From G965267185 sp965267185 (GTDB lineage: Bacteria > Pseudomonadota > Alphaproteobacteria > UBA6615), in contig OZ253937.1 of NCBI GenBank assembly GCA_965267185.1, positions 4,030,001 through 4,094,000 on the forward strand: 64,000 nucleotides of DNA, in the 5' to 3' direction. Of the stretch, positions 44,779-53,712 are shown in pieces. Positions within the stretch are counted from its first letter, which is position 1. Each line of letters opens with the position of its first letter. A model generated the notes under the pieces. That model was not told where the DNA came from, did not search any database, and saw only the letters and a list, made by a program, of their open reading frames with translations. Both the position numbers and the translations under genes were made by a program.

Positions 44779-46185
44779 ATGGACGTTATTATGCCTCAGC
44801 TGGGCGAGACCGTCGAAGAAGGCACGGTTTCGGTTTGGCACAAGAAAGTCGGCGATCAGGTAAAGACCGGCGACGACTTATTCGATATCTCCACCGATAA
44901 GGTGGAGATGGAGATTCCCGCCCCGGCGACCGGTGAACTTGTCGAAATCCGGGTTGCCGAAGGCGAAACCGTGGCCGTGGGCGCGACGGTGGCCGTGATC
45001 AGCGATGGCGCTGGCACAGCGGCGGCCCCAGCTGCGACAGAAGCGCCGGCGTCCGCTCCGGCGGCCGAGCCAGCTGCGGCTACTTCCGCGCCGGCGCGCG
45101 CGCCTGCGCAGCAAATCGGCACTCGCGATTCGCGCGGTATTCCGCTGTCACCCCTGGTCCGCAAACTACTTGCCGAGAATAATCTTGCGCCGGAGGCGAT
45201 TACTGGCACCGGCCGCGACGGGCGGATCACCCGCGAAGACGTGTTGGGCCATCTGTCGGCATCGCCCGCCAGCGTCGGTGAGATCGGTAAACGTGATGCC
45301 CGTGGCGTGCCCCTGTCGCCTGTGGTGCGCCGGCTGCTGACCGAGAACGGCCTCGCACCGGACGCGATCAGCGGTACGGGTAAGAATGGCCGCGTTACCC
45401 GGCGTGATGTGTTGGCCCACCTGAATAGCGCCGGGGCCAAACCCACGGCGCCCACGGCTCCGCTATCCGGGGACGGCCGCACCGTGGTGCCGTTCGACAA
45501 TATCCGTAAGCTCACGGCGGAGCATATGGTGCGCTCGAAAGCCACGAGCCCCCATGTCTTGCAGGCCGTCGAAGTCGATTTCCACGCTGTCGATCGCGCC
45601 CGCCTGGCGCTGCGTGAAGTCTGGAAGCAGCAGTACGGGTTCTCGCTGACTTATTTGCCGTTCATCGCCCATGCGGTGTGCGAAGCGCTGGCCGAATTTC
45701 CCCGCATCAACGCCCATGTGGAAGGTGAAAGCCTTGTCCTGTTCGACCGGATCAACCTCGGCATTGCCGTCGACCTCAACTTTGAGGGCTTGATGGTGCC
45801 CGTGGTGAAGGACGCCGGGAGCAAATCGATCGCGCAATTATCTAAAGAAATTAGTGACTTATCGACAAGGGCGCGATCCAAGAAGCTGGGCCCGGACGAT
45901 TTTGCCGATGGTACCTATACAATCTCCAACTCGGGCACCTTCGGCACCATGATCACCGCGCCGGTAATCAACCAGCCCCAGGTGGCGATCTTGTCGATGG
46001 ACGGGGTGGCAAAGAAGCCGGTGGTAATCGATGTGGGCGGCAGCGACGCCATCGTCGTGCGCCCGGTCGGGGTGCTGGCTCAATCGTTCGACCATCGTGC
46101 GATCGACGGCGCCTACTCGGCGGCGTTCCTGAAAAAAGTTCGCGACTGTCTGCAGGATCGCGACTGGCAGATCGACGTGAGCTAA
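44779..46185 (+). CDS. Dihydrolipoamide acyltransferase E2 with two E3-binding domains
   Basis: A 468-residue E2. One lipoyl domain (1-80; lipoylated Lys in ISTDKVEMEIP), an Ala/Pro linker, then two very similar peripheral-subunit-binding domains: about 118-158 (GIPLSPLVRKLLAENNLAP) and about 174-214 (GVPLSPVVRRLLTENGLAP), each with the G-TG-RITR-DV core. The acyltransferase domain follows (about 235-468) with catalytic FDHRAIDGA. Most E2 chains carry a single binding domain, so the tandem pair is unusual. No E3 gene is in this operon; a general E3 elsewhere is expected. Confidence 0.93.
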   Translation: MDVIMPQLGETVEEGTVSVWHKKVGDQVKTGDDLFDISTDKVEMEIPAPATGELVEIRVAEGETVAVGATVAVISDGAGTAAAPAATEAPASAPAAEPAAATSAPARAPAQQIGTRDSRGIPLSPLVRKLLAENNLAPEAITGTGRDGRITREDVLGHLSASPASVGEIGKRDARGVPLSPVVRRLLTENGLAPDAISGTGKNGRVTRRDVLAHLNSAGAKPTAPTAPLSGDGRTVVPFDNIRKLTAEHMVRSKATSPHVLQAVEVDFHAVDRARLALREVWKQQYGFSLTYLPFIAHAVCEALAEFPRINAHVEGESLVLFDRINLGIAVDLNFEGLMVPVVKDAGSKSIAQLSKEISDLSTRARSKKLGPDDFADGTYTISNSGTFGTMITAPVINQPQVAILSMDGVAKKPVVIDVGGSDAIVVRPVGVLAQSFDHRAIDGAYSAAFLKKVRDCLQDRDWQIDVS

Positions 46186-46233
46186 TACGCTACGGCGCTG
46201 GTGCCGCGGTCGTTCCCATAAAAGGAGAGTGAC

Positions 46234-47115
46234 ATGAAGGTTGGTTTCATCGGGTTGGGCCGCATGGGCCAAGGCATGGCGGCGCGTTTGCTTGACGCGG
46301 GCCACGATCTTGCCGTGTACAACCGCACGCCGGAGAAGGCCAAAGACTTGGGCGATGCCGGTGCGACCGTGGTCGATTCAATCGCCGCGGCGACGGCGGA
46401 TCGAGAAGTCGTGATCACCATGGTCACCGACGAAGCGGCCTTGAACGCTATTGCTCATGGCGAGGGTGGACTGATCGCATCTTTGGCGAAAGGCGCCATT
46501 CACCTGGCGATGGGTACGAACAGCATCGACGCGACGCGCGCCATTACCGCAGCGCACGCTGAGGCGGGCCAGGTTTTTGTTGCCGCGCCGGTGCTTGGCC
46601 GTCCCGATCGCGCGGCGGCGGGCGAACTCGGCATCATGCCGGCAGGTCCGGCCGATGCGGTCGCGCAGGTGCAACCGTTGCTCGAAGTCATGGGGCGGCG
46701 CATCTTCCCGGCGGGCGACAATCCTGAATCGGCGTCGGCGATCAAGATCGCCCATAATTTCGTACTCGGCTGCGCCATCGAGGTGATGGGCGAGGGCATG
46801 TCGCTGGTGCGCAAATACGGGGTCGAGCCGTTGGTGCTCCACGAGGTGCTAACCGAGGGTATATTTGGCTCGCCTGCTTATCAGGTCTACGGCGATATCA
46901 TCGTTAGAGAAGCTTACGACGATGTCGGCTTCACCACGCGGATTGGCCTGAAGGACTGCAATCTTGCTCTGTCCGCGGCGGAAGCGGCGGCGATGCCCCT
47001 GCCCAGCGCCAATGTGTGGCGCGACCGGCTGTTAGGTGCGATCGCCCATGGCGATGGCGACCGCGATTGGGCGGTTGTGGCGCGCGAACAGGCGCGCGCC
47101 AGCGGGTTGGAGTAG
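46234..47115 (+). CDS. NAD(P)-dependent beta-hydroxyacid dehydrogenase family oxidoreductase
   Basis: A 293-residue protein of the 3-hydroxyisobutyrate/6-phosphogluconate dehydrogenase superfamily. Rossmann motif VGFIGLGRMGQGMAARLL, then NRTPEKA for cofactor choice, the catalytic Lys in SAIKIAHNFVLG, and the APVLGRPDRAAAGEL block that resembles GLYR1/imine-reductase-like members. Substrate unknown. Ribosome site AAGGAGAG before ATG 46234. Same strand as the E1/E2 operon, 48 bases behind. Confidence 0.82.
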   Translation: MKVGFIGLGRMGQGMAARLLDAGHDLAVYNRTPEKAKDLGDAGATVVDSIAAATADREVVITMVTDEAALNAIAHGEGGLIASLAKGAIHLAMGTNSIDATRAITAAHAEAGQVFVAAPVLGRPDRAAAGELGIMPAGPADAVAQVQPLLEVMGRRIFPAGDNPESASAIKIAHNFVLGCAIEVMGEGMSLVRKYGVEPLVLHEVLTEGIFGSPAYQVYGDIIVREAYDDVGFTTRIGLKDCNLALSAAEAAAMPLPSANVWRDRLLGAIAHGDGDRDWAVVAREQARASGLE

Positions 47116-47125
47116 ATGGTTCCGG

Positions 47126-47413
47126 CTAGTCGCGGTTGTCGACGCGCTTGTTGAAGACGCGCGTTTCCATGGTCTCCCAGATACCGGCCTGCACCAGCGG
47201 GTCGTTGCGCTGAAATTCTTCCACGGCGGCACGGTCTTCGGCCTCGAAGAGATAGAGGCTGCCGATGATGGTTTCACCGTCGTCGTCTACCAGCGGGCCT
47301 GACATCACGATCTTTACCGGCTCGGTCGACAAATATTCGATATGCGCCGGCATGACTTCCTTGCGCGTTTCCATCACGCCCGGCTTATCGATGCAAAACA
47401 TTGAAAACAGCAT
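47126..47413 (-). CDS. YciI-like domain protein
   Basis: A 95-residue dimeric ferredoxin-like protein of the YciI family. Recognisable are FCIDKPG, REVMPAHIEYL with the conserved His, SGPLVDDDGETIIGSLYLFEAEDRAAVEEF and NDPLVQAGIWE with the conserved Asp. The His/Asp pair is thought to be catalytic in related dehydrochlorinases. Substrate unknown. Convergent with the dehydrogenase; a second YciI gene is at 49697-50020. Confidence 0.8.
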   Translation of the reverse strand: MLFSMFCIDKPGVMETRKEVMPAHIEYLSTEPVKIVMSGPLVDDDGETIIGSLYLFEAEDRAAVEEFQRNDPLVQAGIWETMETRVFNKRVDNRD

Positions 47414-47590
47414 GGCTCACTCTCCCTCGGTATCACTTGTTGCCGCGCAGTTTAGAGGTGACGGCGGGAAGCGCCTAGGCCCCGCGAAGCCGTTGACGGC
47501 GATTTGAGGCGTTTTTGCGTCAGATCATTTTCAGGCGGCGCGTTGTATGCAAAAATAACAAACTTTTTGTGTAGACCGCAGCGAGACGAC

Positions 47591-48094
47591 ATGGACGAAA
47601 AACTCGAAAAATTTGCCGCCGAATGCCACCGCATCCTCGCGGCGGACCCCGGACCCGACGGGTTGGAGGCGGTTCGCGAGAAGCTCGAGCCGTTGTTGGT
47701 CGACGACGAATTCGTCGCAACCCATCTCGGTCCCGACAACGACACGCCGCGCAAGATTCTCTACGAGGATCCAGAGCTGGATTTTTGCATCTTGGCGCAT
47801 GTTTATAAGGGCGCGAGCAGCGCGCCGCCGCACGATCACGGGCCGGCCTGGGCGATTTACGGCCAAGCCACCGGTCAAACCGAGATGACCGAATACGACT
47901 TGGTGTCGCCGCCGTCAGACGGCGCGCCGGGTAAGGTCAAACCGGCGAAGAGCTACATGCTTGAGCCCGGCATGGCGGTGGCCTACAAGGTCGGCGATCT
48001 CCATGCGCCGAAACGTGAAGACGAAACGCGTCTGATCCGCATGGAAGGGCGGGACCTGACCGGCGTTAAGCGCGACAAGTTCGAACTCGCCTAG
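47591..48094 (+). CDS. Cupin-fold protein (cysteine dioxygenase-like)
   Basis: A 167-residue protein with a single cupin core: APPHDHGPAWAIYGQATGQTEM gives the H-x-H and Glu metal ligands, and KVGDLHAP a third His. An N-terminal helical part of about 60 residues precedes it. This arrangement resembles cysteine dioxygenase-like thiol or carboxylate dioxygenases, but the substrate is not identifiable. ATG 47591 lies after AGCGAGACGAC, a weak ribosome site. Convergent with the VOC gene. Confidence 0.7.
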   Translation: MDEKLEKFAAECHRILAADPGPDGLEAVREKLEPLLVDDEFVATHLGPDNDTPRKILYEDPELDFCILAHVYKGASSAPPHDHGPAWAIYGQATGQTEMTEYDLVSPPSDGAPGKVKPAKSYMLEPGMAVAYKVGDLHAPKREDETRLIRMEGRDLTGVKRDKFELA

Positions 48095-48112
48095 CGGCGA
48101 GGCTCGCCGGGT

Positions 48113-48610
48113 TCAGGCGGTTTCCGCCGGGCGCTCGAAATCCTTGTCGAGGTGTCCGCGTCCGGTTTGTTCGCCGCGCTCGAACATCCACGCGTAACCG
48201 CCCTCGGGGTTGGTGAGGATTTCCCACCAATTGTCGTCCGGGTCGCAGATGAAAAAGCAGTAAGTACCGTGCTGGTCGAGCGGCCGGGTGATCTTCTTGA
48301 TGCCCCATTTCTCGGCCTGCGCTTCCGCCATCGCGTGTGCGGTATCGACATCGGCCTTGGTCGACGCATCGAGGCCGTTGTGGTTGAGCATCGGCATCGG
48401 CTCTTTTTCTTTCACCTCGACAACGGCGAGCGTGTTGTTGCCGCCGAGACGCAACAGTAATGAGATCGGGCTGGTGCGGATCACTTCGAGACCGAGAAAC
48501 TCCTCGTAGAAACGACGGCTTTTGTCCAGATCGGTCGATTCCAGCGTGCCGTGGGACAGAAAATTAAGCTTAAGCGGACCCGTCGCCGGATCCGGCTGAC
48601 TATCTGACAT
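48113..48610 (-). CDS. VOC (glyoxalase/extradiol dioxygenase fold) family protein
   Basis: A 165-residue protein with the paired beta-alpha-beta-beta-beta modules of the VOC fold: FLSHGTLESTDLDKSRRFYEEFLGLEVIR in the first and a second module with FFICDPDDNWWEILTNPEGG. Likely metal ligands are His in the first and Glu (WWEIL) in the second. Small-molecule substrate unknown. A GGGAGGGAAACG site precedes ATG 48610. It faces the FAH gene across a gap of about 100 bases. Confidence 0.8.
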   Translation of the reverse strand: MSDSQPDPATGPLKLNFLSHGTLESTDLDKSRRFYEEFLGLEVIRTSPISLLLRLGGNNTLAVVEVKEKEPMPMLNHNGLDASTKADVDTAHAMAEAQAEKWGIKKITRPLDQHGTYCFFICDPDDNWWEILTNPEGGYAWMFERGEQTGRGHLDKDFERPAETA

Positions 48611-48713
48611 CGTTTCCCTCCCTGTTTTTTTAGATGCCTAACTTAACGCCGTGCGCGAGCATGGTCATAATACACCGATAATGGCGTAAAAATCGCGTTT
48701 TGGGGGAAACATC

Positions 48714-49688
48714 ATGAAGCTAGCCACCATCGAACGGGCCGAACGCGGCGAGGGGCATGCCCATGTTGCCGTTGTTTTCGGCGAAAATGAGGTGCTCGAC
48801 CTGGTGACGCTGCGTGGCACTTTGTCGACCGCGAAAGACGTGCCGGCAGGCATGCGCGACTTGCTGGCGGGCGGCGAGGGTGCCTTGGCTGCCGTGCAGC
48901 AGTGCCTCGACCAAGTCGGCGCGATGAGCGAGAGCGAGCGTGACGGTCTACGCCAACTGAAGGTCATGCAGGCATGGGACGACGTTTCTTTCCTGCCGCC
49001 GGTCCCCGATCCGGCGATCATCCTGTCGGTTGGCATGAACTATCATGCGCATCTGGAAGAAATGGAAAACACGCCGGCGCTGCCCCATCCGCCGGCCTTT
49101 CTGATGACCCACCAGGCGCTCAATGGGCACGGCAAGCCGATTATCGCGCCGCCGCAATGCCCCGACATGATCGACTATGAAGGTGAACTCTGCTTCGTGT
49201 TCGGGCGCACTTGCTACAATGTGTCGGAAGCCGAGGCGTTGGACTATGTGGCGGGCTACACCATCGCCAACGATGTATCGGCGCGCGATTGGGTAGGGCC
49301 GGTGTTCGCGGCGGAAAAGCCGTTCGACGCGATTGGCGCCTGGGACCGGAATTTGCTCGGTAAGCAACTCCCTACCTTCTGCCCCTGCGGGCCGGTGATC
49401 GCCACCAAGGACGAAATCGCCGATCCTCACGATTTGCAGATGACGACGACCCTCAACGGCGAGGTCATGCAGTCGTCCAAGACCGACGATCTGATCTTCA
49501 ACCTGCCGCAGATCATTAGCTATTTCTCGCAATGGTATTGCTTCCGGCCGGGCGATATCGTCACCACCGGCTCGCCGCCGGGGGTGGGCGCGGGCCGTAA
49601 ACCGCCGGTCTATATGAAGCCGGGCGACGTCATCGAAGTCGCGATCGAGGGCATCGGTACCCTGAGCAACACCATCGCAACCGCTTAG
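48714..49688 (+). CDS. Fumarylacetoacetate hydrolase family protein
   Basis: A 324-residue FAH-fold enzyme. The divalent metal site is seen in MIDYEGELCFVFGR (Glu pair) and ANDVSARDW (Asp), with the catalytic His region in NYHAHLEE. The closing GDIVTTGSPPGVGAG block is typical. Members hydrolyse acylpyruvates, isomerise or decarboxylate ring-cleavage products; exact reaction not clear. Its neighbours (YciI, VOC, cupin, dehydrogenase) suggest an aromatic or acid breakdown cluster. It is separate from hmgA, 12 kb away. Confidence 0.85.
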   Translation: MKLATIERAERGEGHAHVAVVFGENEVLDLVTLRGTLSTAKDVPAGMRDLLAGGEGALAAVQQCLDQVGAMSESERDGLRQLKVMQAWDDVSFLPPVPDPAIILSVGMNYHAHLEEMENTPALPHPPAFLMTHQALNGHGKPIIAPPQCPDMIDYEGELCFVFGRTCYNVSEAEALDYVAGYTIANDVSARDWVGPVFAAEKPFDAIGAWDRNLLGKQLPTFCPCGPVIATKDEIADPHDLQMTTTLNGEVMQSSKTDDLIFNLPQIISYFSQWYCFRPGDIVTTGSPPGVGAGRKPPVYMKPGDVIEVAIEGIGTLSNTIATA

Positions 49689-49696
49689 GATTGACC

Positions 49697-50020
49697 ATGC
49701 TGTTTGCGATCGCGCGAAAAGATAAGCCGGGCATGGAAGATGAGCGGGCGCGGCTGCTGCAGGCCCATGCGGAATACCAAAAGGCCTTCATGCCGATGAT
49801 CGTTTTCGGCGGTGGATTGGTGAAAGATGGCACCGATGTCGACACGTTCGAATATAGCGAGGCTGGAATTCGCGATGTGATCGGCAACGTTCTGGTGCTC
49901 GACGTGCCGGACCGCGCGGCGGCGGAAGCCTTCCACAGGGAAGATCCCTATACCAAGGGCGGTTTGTTCGAGACGACGATCATCGAACCTTTTTTGCAGC
50001 GGGTGCCGCCACTGGACTAG
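49697..50020 (+). CDS. YciI-like domain protein (second copy)
   Basis: A 107-residue YciI family protein: MLFAIARKDKPGMEDERARLL, then HAEYQKAFMPMIVFGGGLVKDG with the conserved His, LVLDVPDRAAAEAFHREDPYTKGGLFE with the conserved Asp. It starts eight bases after the FAH stop, so it is cotranscribed with it; in such pairs YciI proteins are thought to act on the same pathway. Only weakly similar to the copy at 47126. Confidence 0.8.
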   Translation: MLFAIARKDKPGMEDERARLLQAHAEYQKAFMPMIVFGGGLVKDGTDVDTFEYSEAGIRDVIGNVLVLDVPDRAAAEAFHREDPYTKGGLFETTIIEPFLQRVPPLD

Positions 50021-50071
50021 CAATGGACACATGTGAGCCTACATGTGGGAATCATTGGCCAGGAGACTTCC

Positions 50072-50431
50072 ATGAGCACAGATAACGTGTGCCACGACCG
50101 TTGCATCAACTATATCGAGTTCAATGTCGCCGACATCGGGCGCGCCAAAGAGTTCTACGGACAAGCGTTCGGCTGGACGTTCACCGACTATGGGCCCGAC
50201 TATTGCGAATTCTCCGACGGTCATATGAAGGGTGGGTTCGATGCGACCGGGCCGGTCACGACCGGCGGGCCGCTCGTCGTGCTTTATGGCGACGATCTTG
50301 ACGACCTGTCCCAGAGCGTCGAGGCCGCGGGCGGCAAGATCGTCAAACCGGTTTTTGAGTTTCCAGGCGGCCGCCGCTTTCACTTCGCCGATCCCGATGG
50401 CTACGAACTGGCGGTGTGGACGGCGAGCTAA
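50072..50431 (+). CDS. VOC family protein
   Basis: A 119-residue glyoxalase-fold protein: CINYIEFNVADIGRAKEFYGQAFGWTFTDYG and a second module ending FHFADPDGYELAVWTAS with the usual Glu (GYELAVW). A His ligand in the first module is not obvious, so it may be a binding protein rather than an enzyme. ATG 50072 is chosen because AGGAGAC lies seven bases upstream. Confidence 0.8.
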   Translation: MSTDNVCHDRCINYIEFNVADIGRAKEFYGQAFGWTFTDYGPDYCEFSDGHMKGGFDATGPVTTGGPLVVLYGDDLDDLSQSVEAAGGKIVKPVFEFPGGRRFHFADPDGYELAVWTAS

Positions 50432-50445
50432 GCGCGAGCCGTGCC

Positions 50446-50988
50446 GTGAAGGCATCGGTCTATATCGCAACCAGCCTCGACGGCTTCATCGCCCGGGCAG
50501 ATGGCAGCCTAGATTGGCTTCCCGGTGCTGACGGAAACGGCGGTGCGGGGGATGGCGAAGACTATGGCTATACCGCATTCATGGAGACCGTGGATGCCAT
50601 CGTTATGGGCCGGCATACCTATGAGCAGGTGCTGACCTTTGGTGATTGGCCCTATCAGGTGCCGGTCGTGGTTTTAGGCTCCCGGCGGGTCGATATTCCC
50701 GCCGGTCTAAGCGACCGCGTGGCGTGGATGTCGGGCTCCCCGAGCGAAATTGTCGAAACACTGGCGCAACGGGGCACCGGGCATCTCTATATCGATGGCG
50801 GGGCGACCATTCAGCGGTTCATGCGCGCCGGGCTGATCCAGCGGCTGATCATTACCCGCGTGCCGGTGTTGCTCGGCAGTGGTATTCCTCTCTTCGGCCC
50901 GCTCGAGACCGATATTCAACTGCGCCATATCGAAACGCGACATTATGCGACGGGGTTCGTGCAGAGCGAGTACGAAGTCGCCGCCTAA
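50446..50988 (+). CDS. Dihydrofolate reductase-like / RibD C-terminal domain protein
   Basis: A 180-residue protein of the RibD_C/DHFR fold: KASVYIATSLDGFIARADGSLDWLP, DAIVMGRHTYEQVL, VVVLGSRRVD and HLYIDGGATIQRFMRAGLIQRL are the nucleotide-binding blocks of YyaP/YwjB-type proteins. Such proteins are often called dihydrofolate reductase family but their substrate is not known; the real folA is at 16197. GTG 50446 starts 15 bases after the VOC stop, suggesting one transcript. Confidence 0.8.
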   Translation: MKASVYIATSLDGFIARADGSLDWLPGADGNGGAGDGEDYGYTAFMETVDAIVMGRHTYEQVLTFGDWPYQVPVVVLGSRRVDIPAGLSDRVAWMSGSPSEIVETLAQRGTGHLYIDGGATIQRFMRAGLIQRLIITRVPVLLGSGIPLFGPLETDIQLRHIETRHYATGFVQSEYEVAA

Positions 50989-51064
50989 CGGGCCGGCCTC
51001 GCGCGGCTGCGAAAGCGGCTGTTTTCCTGAAAATTGATCACTTTTTTCGGCTTTCGCCGCCGCG

Positions 51065-51078
51065 TTGATCTAGCTCAA
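51065..51078. promoter_or_regulatory. FNR/FixK-type box upstream of ccoN
   Basis: TTGATCTAGCTCAA differs from the consensus TTGAT-N4-ATCAA at one position. It is centred about 130 bases before the ccoN start, as expected for low-oxygen activation of a cbb3 operon. Confidence 0.7.
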
Positions 51079-51201
51079 CGTTGCCCAACTGTGCACCTGC
51101 GATAAGGGCCGCGCCTAGCCATTCGACTCGATGGCGAGGGGTAACATTGTGTGCTGGCTGCAAATGCCGGTGCTGTTTTGCGCTTTGGGGGGTGATTGCC
51201 C

Positions 51202-52812
51202 ATGAAATTGTTGGCCTACGCGTTGCTCGGCCTCGCGTTGATTCTTTCGTTGTTCGTGGCGACCAACGCCGGCGACACCGGGATGCTGGTGCACTCGCTG
51301 ATATTCGCGTTGGCCGCGGCGATCGGGGCTTATGCGCTGTTTGCCCGGAAGGCACCGGCGGTTGCTGCCGGTCCGGCGGGCGACGGCCCGGTCGACTACA
51401 ACGATGGCGTGGTCCGCGCGGCGGTCATTGCCGCCATGTTCTGGGGCCTGGCGGGGTTCCTCGCCGGGCTGATGCTGTCGCTGCAGCTCGCCTTCCCCGC
51501 GCTCAATTTCGATGTGTCATGGTTCAACTTTGGCCGCCTGCGGCCGGTTCATACCTCGGCGGTGATCTTCGCCTTTGGCGGCAATGTGTTGATCGGCACC
51601 TCGTTCTACGTTGTGCAGCGGACTTGCCGCACCCGGCTGTCCGGCGATCTCGCACCCTGGTTCGTTTTCTGGGGCTATCAGCTATTCATCGTGCTGGCAG
51701 CGACCGGCTATCTGTTCGGCATCACCCAATCGAAGGAATATGCCGAGCCGGAATGGTACGTCGATCTGTGGCTGGCGGTCGTTTGGGTGGTTTACCTCCT
51801 GGTCTTCCTGGCGACGCTGTGGAAACGGCGCGAACCGCATATCTACGTCGCCAACTGGTTCTATCTGGCGTTCATCGTCACGGTGGCGATGCTGCATATC
51901 GTGAACAATCTATCGTTGCCCGCCAGCGTGTTTGGTTCCAAGAGCTATAGCTTGTTCTCCGGCGTGCAGGATGCGCTCACCCAGTGGTGGTACGCCCATA
52001 ACGCGGTCGGCTTCTTCCTCACCGCCGGCTTCCTCGGCATGATGTATTATTTCATGCCCAAGCAAGTCGAGCGGCCGATCTATTCCTACCGCCTGTCGGT
52101 GATCCATTTTTGGTCGCTGATTTTCCTCTACATCTGGGCCGGTCCCCACCATCTGCATTTCACGGCGCTACCCGATTGGGCGCAGACATTGGGCATGACC
52201 TTCTCGGTGATGCTGTGGATGCCGTCCTGGGGCGGCATGATCAACGGCCTGATGACCCTCTCGGGGGCGTGGGACAAGATCCGCACCGACCCGATCATCC
52301 GCTTCATGGTCGCGTCGCTCGCCTTCTACGGCATGAGCACCTTCGAAGGACCGCTGATGTCGATTAGGACCGTGAACGCGCTCAGCCACTACACTGATTG
52401 GACGATCGGCCATGTGCACTCCGGTGCGCTGGGGTGGGTCGCCTACATTGCCTTCGCGGCGATCTACTTCCTGACCCCGCGCCTGTGGGGCCGCCGACGG
52501 TTGTACTCATTGCGTTTGGTGAACACCCACTTCTGGATCTCGTCGATCGGCATCGTGCTTTACATCACGGCGATGTGGGTCTCCGGCATCCTGCAGGGCC
52601 TGATGTGGCGGGCGTATGACTCGGTCGGCTTCCTCGAATTCTCGTTCGTCGAGACGGTTGAGGCGATGCATCCGTTCTACTTGATCCGCGCGGGTGGCGG
52701 CTTGCTGTTCGTCATCGGTGCGCTAGTCATGATCTACAATTTGGTGCGCACGGTGCGCGGTGAAGAGCGCACGGAAGCGCCGATGGCCGGCACGGCGGCG
52801 GCACGGGCATAG
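51202..52812 (+). CDS. ccoN: cbb3-type cytochrome c oxidase subunit I
   Basis: A 536-residue haem-copper oxidase core with about 14 helices, the first two forming the N-terminal extension seen in many alphaproteobacterial CcoN. Haem and copper ligands are in RPVHTSAVIF, WWYAHNAVGFF (with His and Tyr), GPHHLHFTALPDW and TIGHVHSGALGW. It reduces O2 to water with high affinity. ATG 51202. First gene of ccoNOQPGHIS. Confidence 0.97.
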   Translation: MKLLAYALLGLALILSLFVATNAGDTGMLVHSLIFALAAAIGAYALFARKAPAVAAGPAGDGPVDYNDGVVRAAVIAAMFWGLAGFLAGLMLSLQLAFPALNFDVSWFNFGRLRPVHTSAVIFAFGGNVLIGTSFYVVQRTCRTRLSGDLAPWFVFWGYQLFIVLAATGYLFGITQSKEYAEPEWYVDLWLAVVWVVYLLVFLATLWKRREPHIYVANWFYLAFIVTVAMLHIVNNLSLPASVFGSKSYSLFSGVQDALTQWWYAHNAVGFFLTAGFLGMMYYFMPKQVERPIYSYRLSVIHFWSLIFLYIWAGPHHLHFTALPDWAQTLGMTFSVMLWMPSWGGMINGLMTLSGAWDKIRTDPIIRFMVASLAFYGMSTFEGPLMSIRTVNALSHYTDWTIGHVHSGALGWVAYIAFAAIYFLTPRLWGRRRLYSLRLVNTHFWISSIGIVLYITAMWVSGILQGLMWRAYDSVGFLEFSFVETVEAMHPFYLIRAGGGLLFVIGALVMIYNLVRTVRGEERTEAPMAGTAAARA

Positions 52813-52824
52813 GAGGGCGAGCTC

Positions 52825-53550
52825 ATGCAGATTCAGAAAACCGCTGAACGTAGTCCGATCCTCCTCACGGTGTTGATTCTGATCGTCGTTTCGATCGGCG
52901 GTCTCGTCGAAATCGCGCCGCTGTTCTGGCTCGACAGCACCATCGAGAAGGTGAAGGGCGTGCGGCCCTACAGCCCCTTGGAGCTGATGGGCCGCAACAT
53001 CTATGTCCGCGAGGGCTGCTATACCTGCCATAGCCAGATGATCCGCTCGCTGCGCGACGAGGTCGAACGCTACGGTCCCTATAGCCTGGCGGCGGAGAGT
53101 ATGTACGACCATCCGTTCCAGTGGGGGTCGAAGCGTACCGGCCCCGATTTGGCGCGGGTCGGTGGGCGCTATTCCGACGAGTGGCACCTCAGCCACTTCA
53201 ATGCGCCGCGCGAGGTAGTGCCGGAGTCGATCATGCCGGGCTATCCGTTCCTCGCTCGCACGGCGCTCGACTATGACGATATTGCCGATCACCTGGCGGC
53301 AAATCGCGCCGTCGGTGTGCCCTACACCGATGAAATGATCGAACAGGCGGTCGCCGATATCGAAGCGCAGGCGAACCCGGACGAAGGCGATACGGACGCC
53401 CTGCTGACCCGCTATCCGAAGGCGCAAGCGCGCGTCTTCGACGGCGATCCGACGGTGATTACCGAGGCCGATGCCATGATCGCGTATTTGCAGATGCTGG
53501 GAACGCTGGTCGATTTCGAATCGTTCGATCCGTCCGAGAACCGGCGGTAG
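52825..53550 (+). CDS. ccoO: cbb3-type oxidase monohaem subunit II
   Basis: A 241-residue membrane-anchored cytochrome c. One N-terminal helix (about 13-33), then the haem motif CYTCH in REGCYTCHSQMIRSLRDEVERYG, and an axial Met likely in SIMPGYPFL. It takes electrons from CcoP to CcoN. It starts 12 bases after ccoN. Confidence 0.97.
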   Translation: MQIQKTAERSPILLTVLILIVVSIGGLVEIAPLFWLDSTIEKVKGVRPYSPLELMGRNIYVREGCYTCHSQMIRSLRDEVERYGPYSLAAESMYDHPFQWGSKRTGPDLARVGGRYSDEWHLSHFNAPREVVPESIMPGYPFLARTALDYDDIADHLAANRAVGVPYTDEMIEQAVADIEAQANPDEGDTDALLTRYPKAQARVFDGDPTVITEADAMIAYLQMLGTLVDFESFDPSENRR

Positions 53551-53559
53551 GAGGGGCCA

Positions 53560-53709
53560 ATGAACTACGACACCGTTTCATACCTCGTCCAAACCTGGGG
53601 CCTCCTCTACTTCATCGCGATGTTCGCCGTGGTGCTGGTTTACGCCTTATGGCCGCGCAACCGGCGCAAGTTCCGCGACGCCGCCAACATTCCGTTCAAG
53701 GAGAATTGA
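53560..53709 (+). CDS. ccoQ: cbb3-type oxidase small subunit CcoQ
   Basis: A 49-residue single-helix protein, starting MNYDTVSYLVQTWGLLYFIA with FAVVLVYALWPRNRRKF after it, the usual CcoQ pattern of one helix then basic residues. It sits between ccoO and ccoP, nine bases after ccoO behind a GAGGGG site. CcoQ stabilises the complex. Confidence 0.92.
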   Translation: MNYDTVSYLVQTWGLLYFIAMFAVVLVYALWPRNRRKFRDAANIPFKEN

Positions 53710-53712
53710 GCC

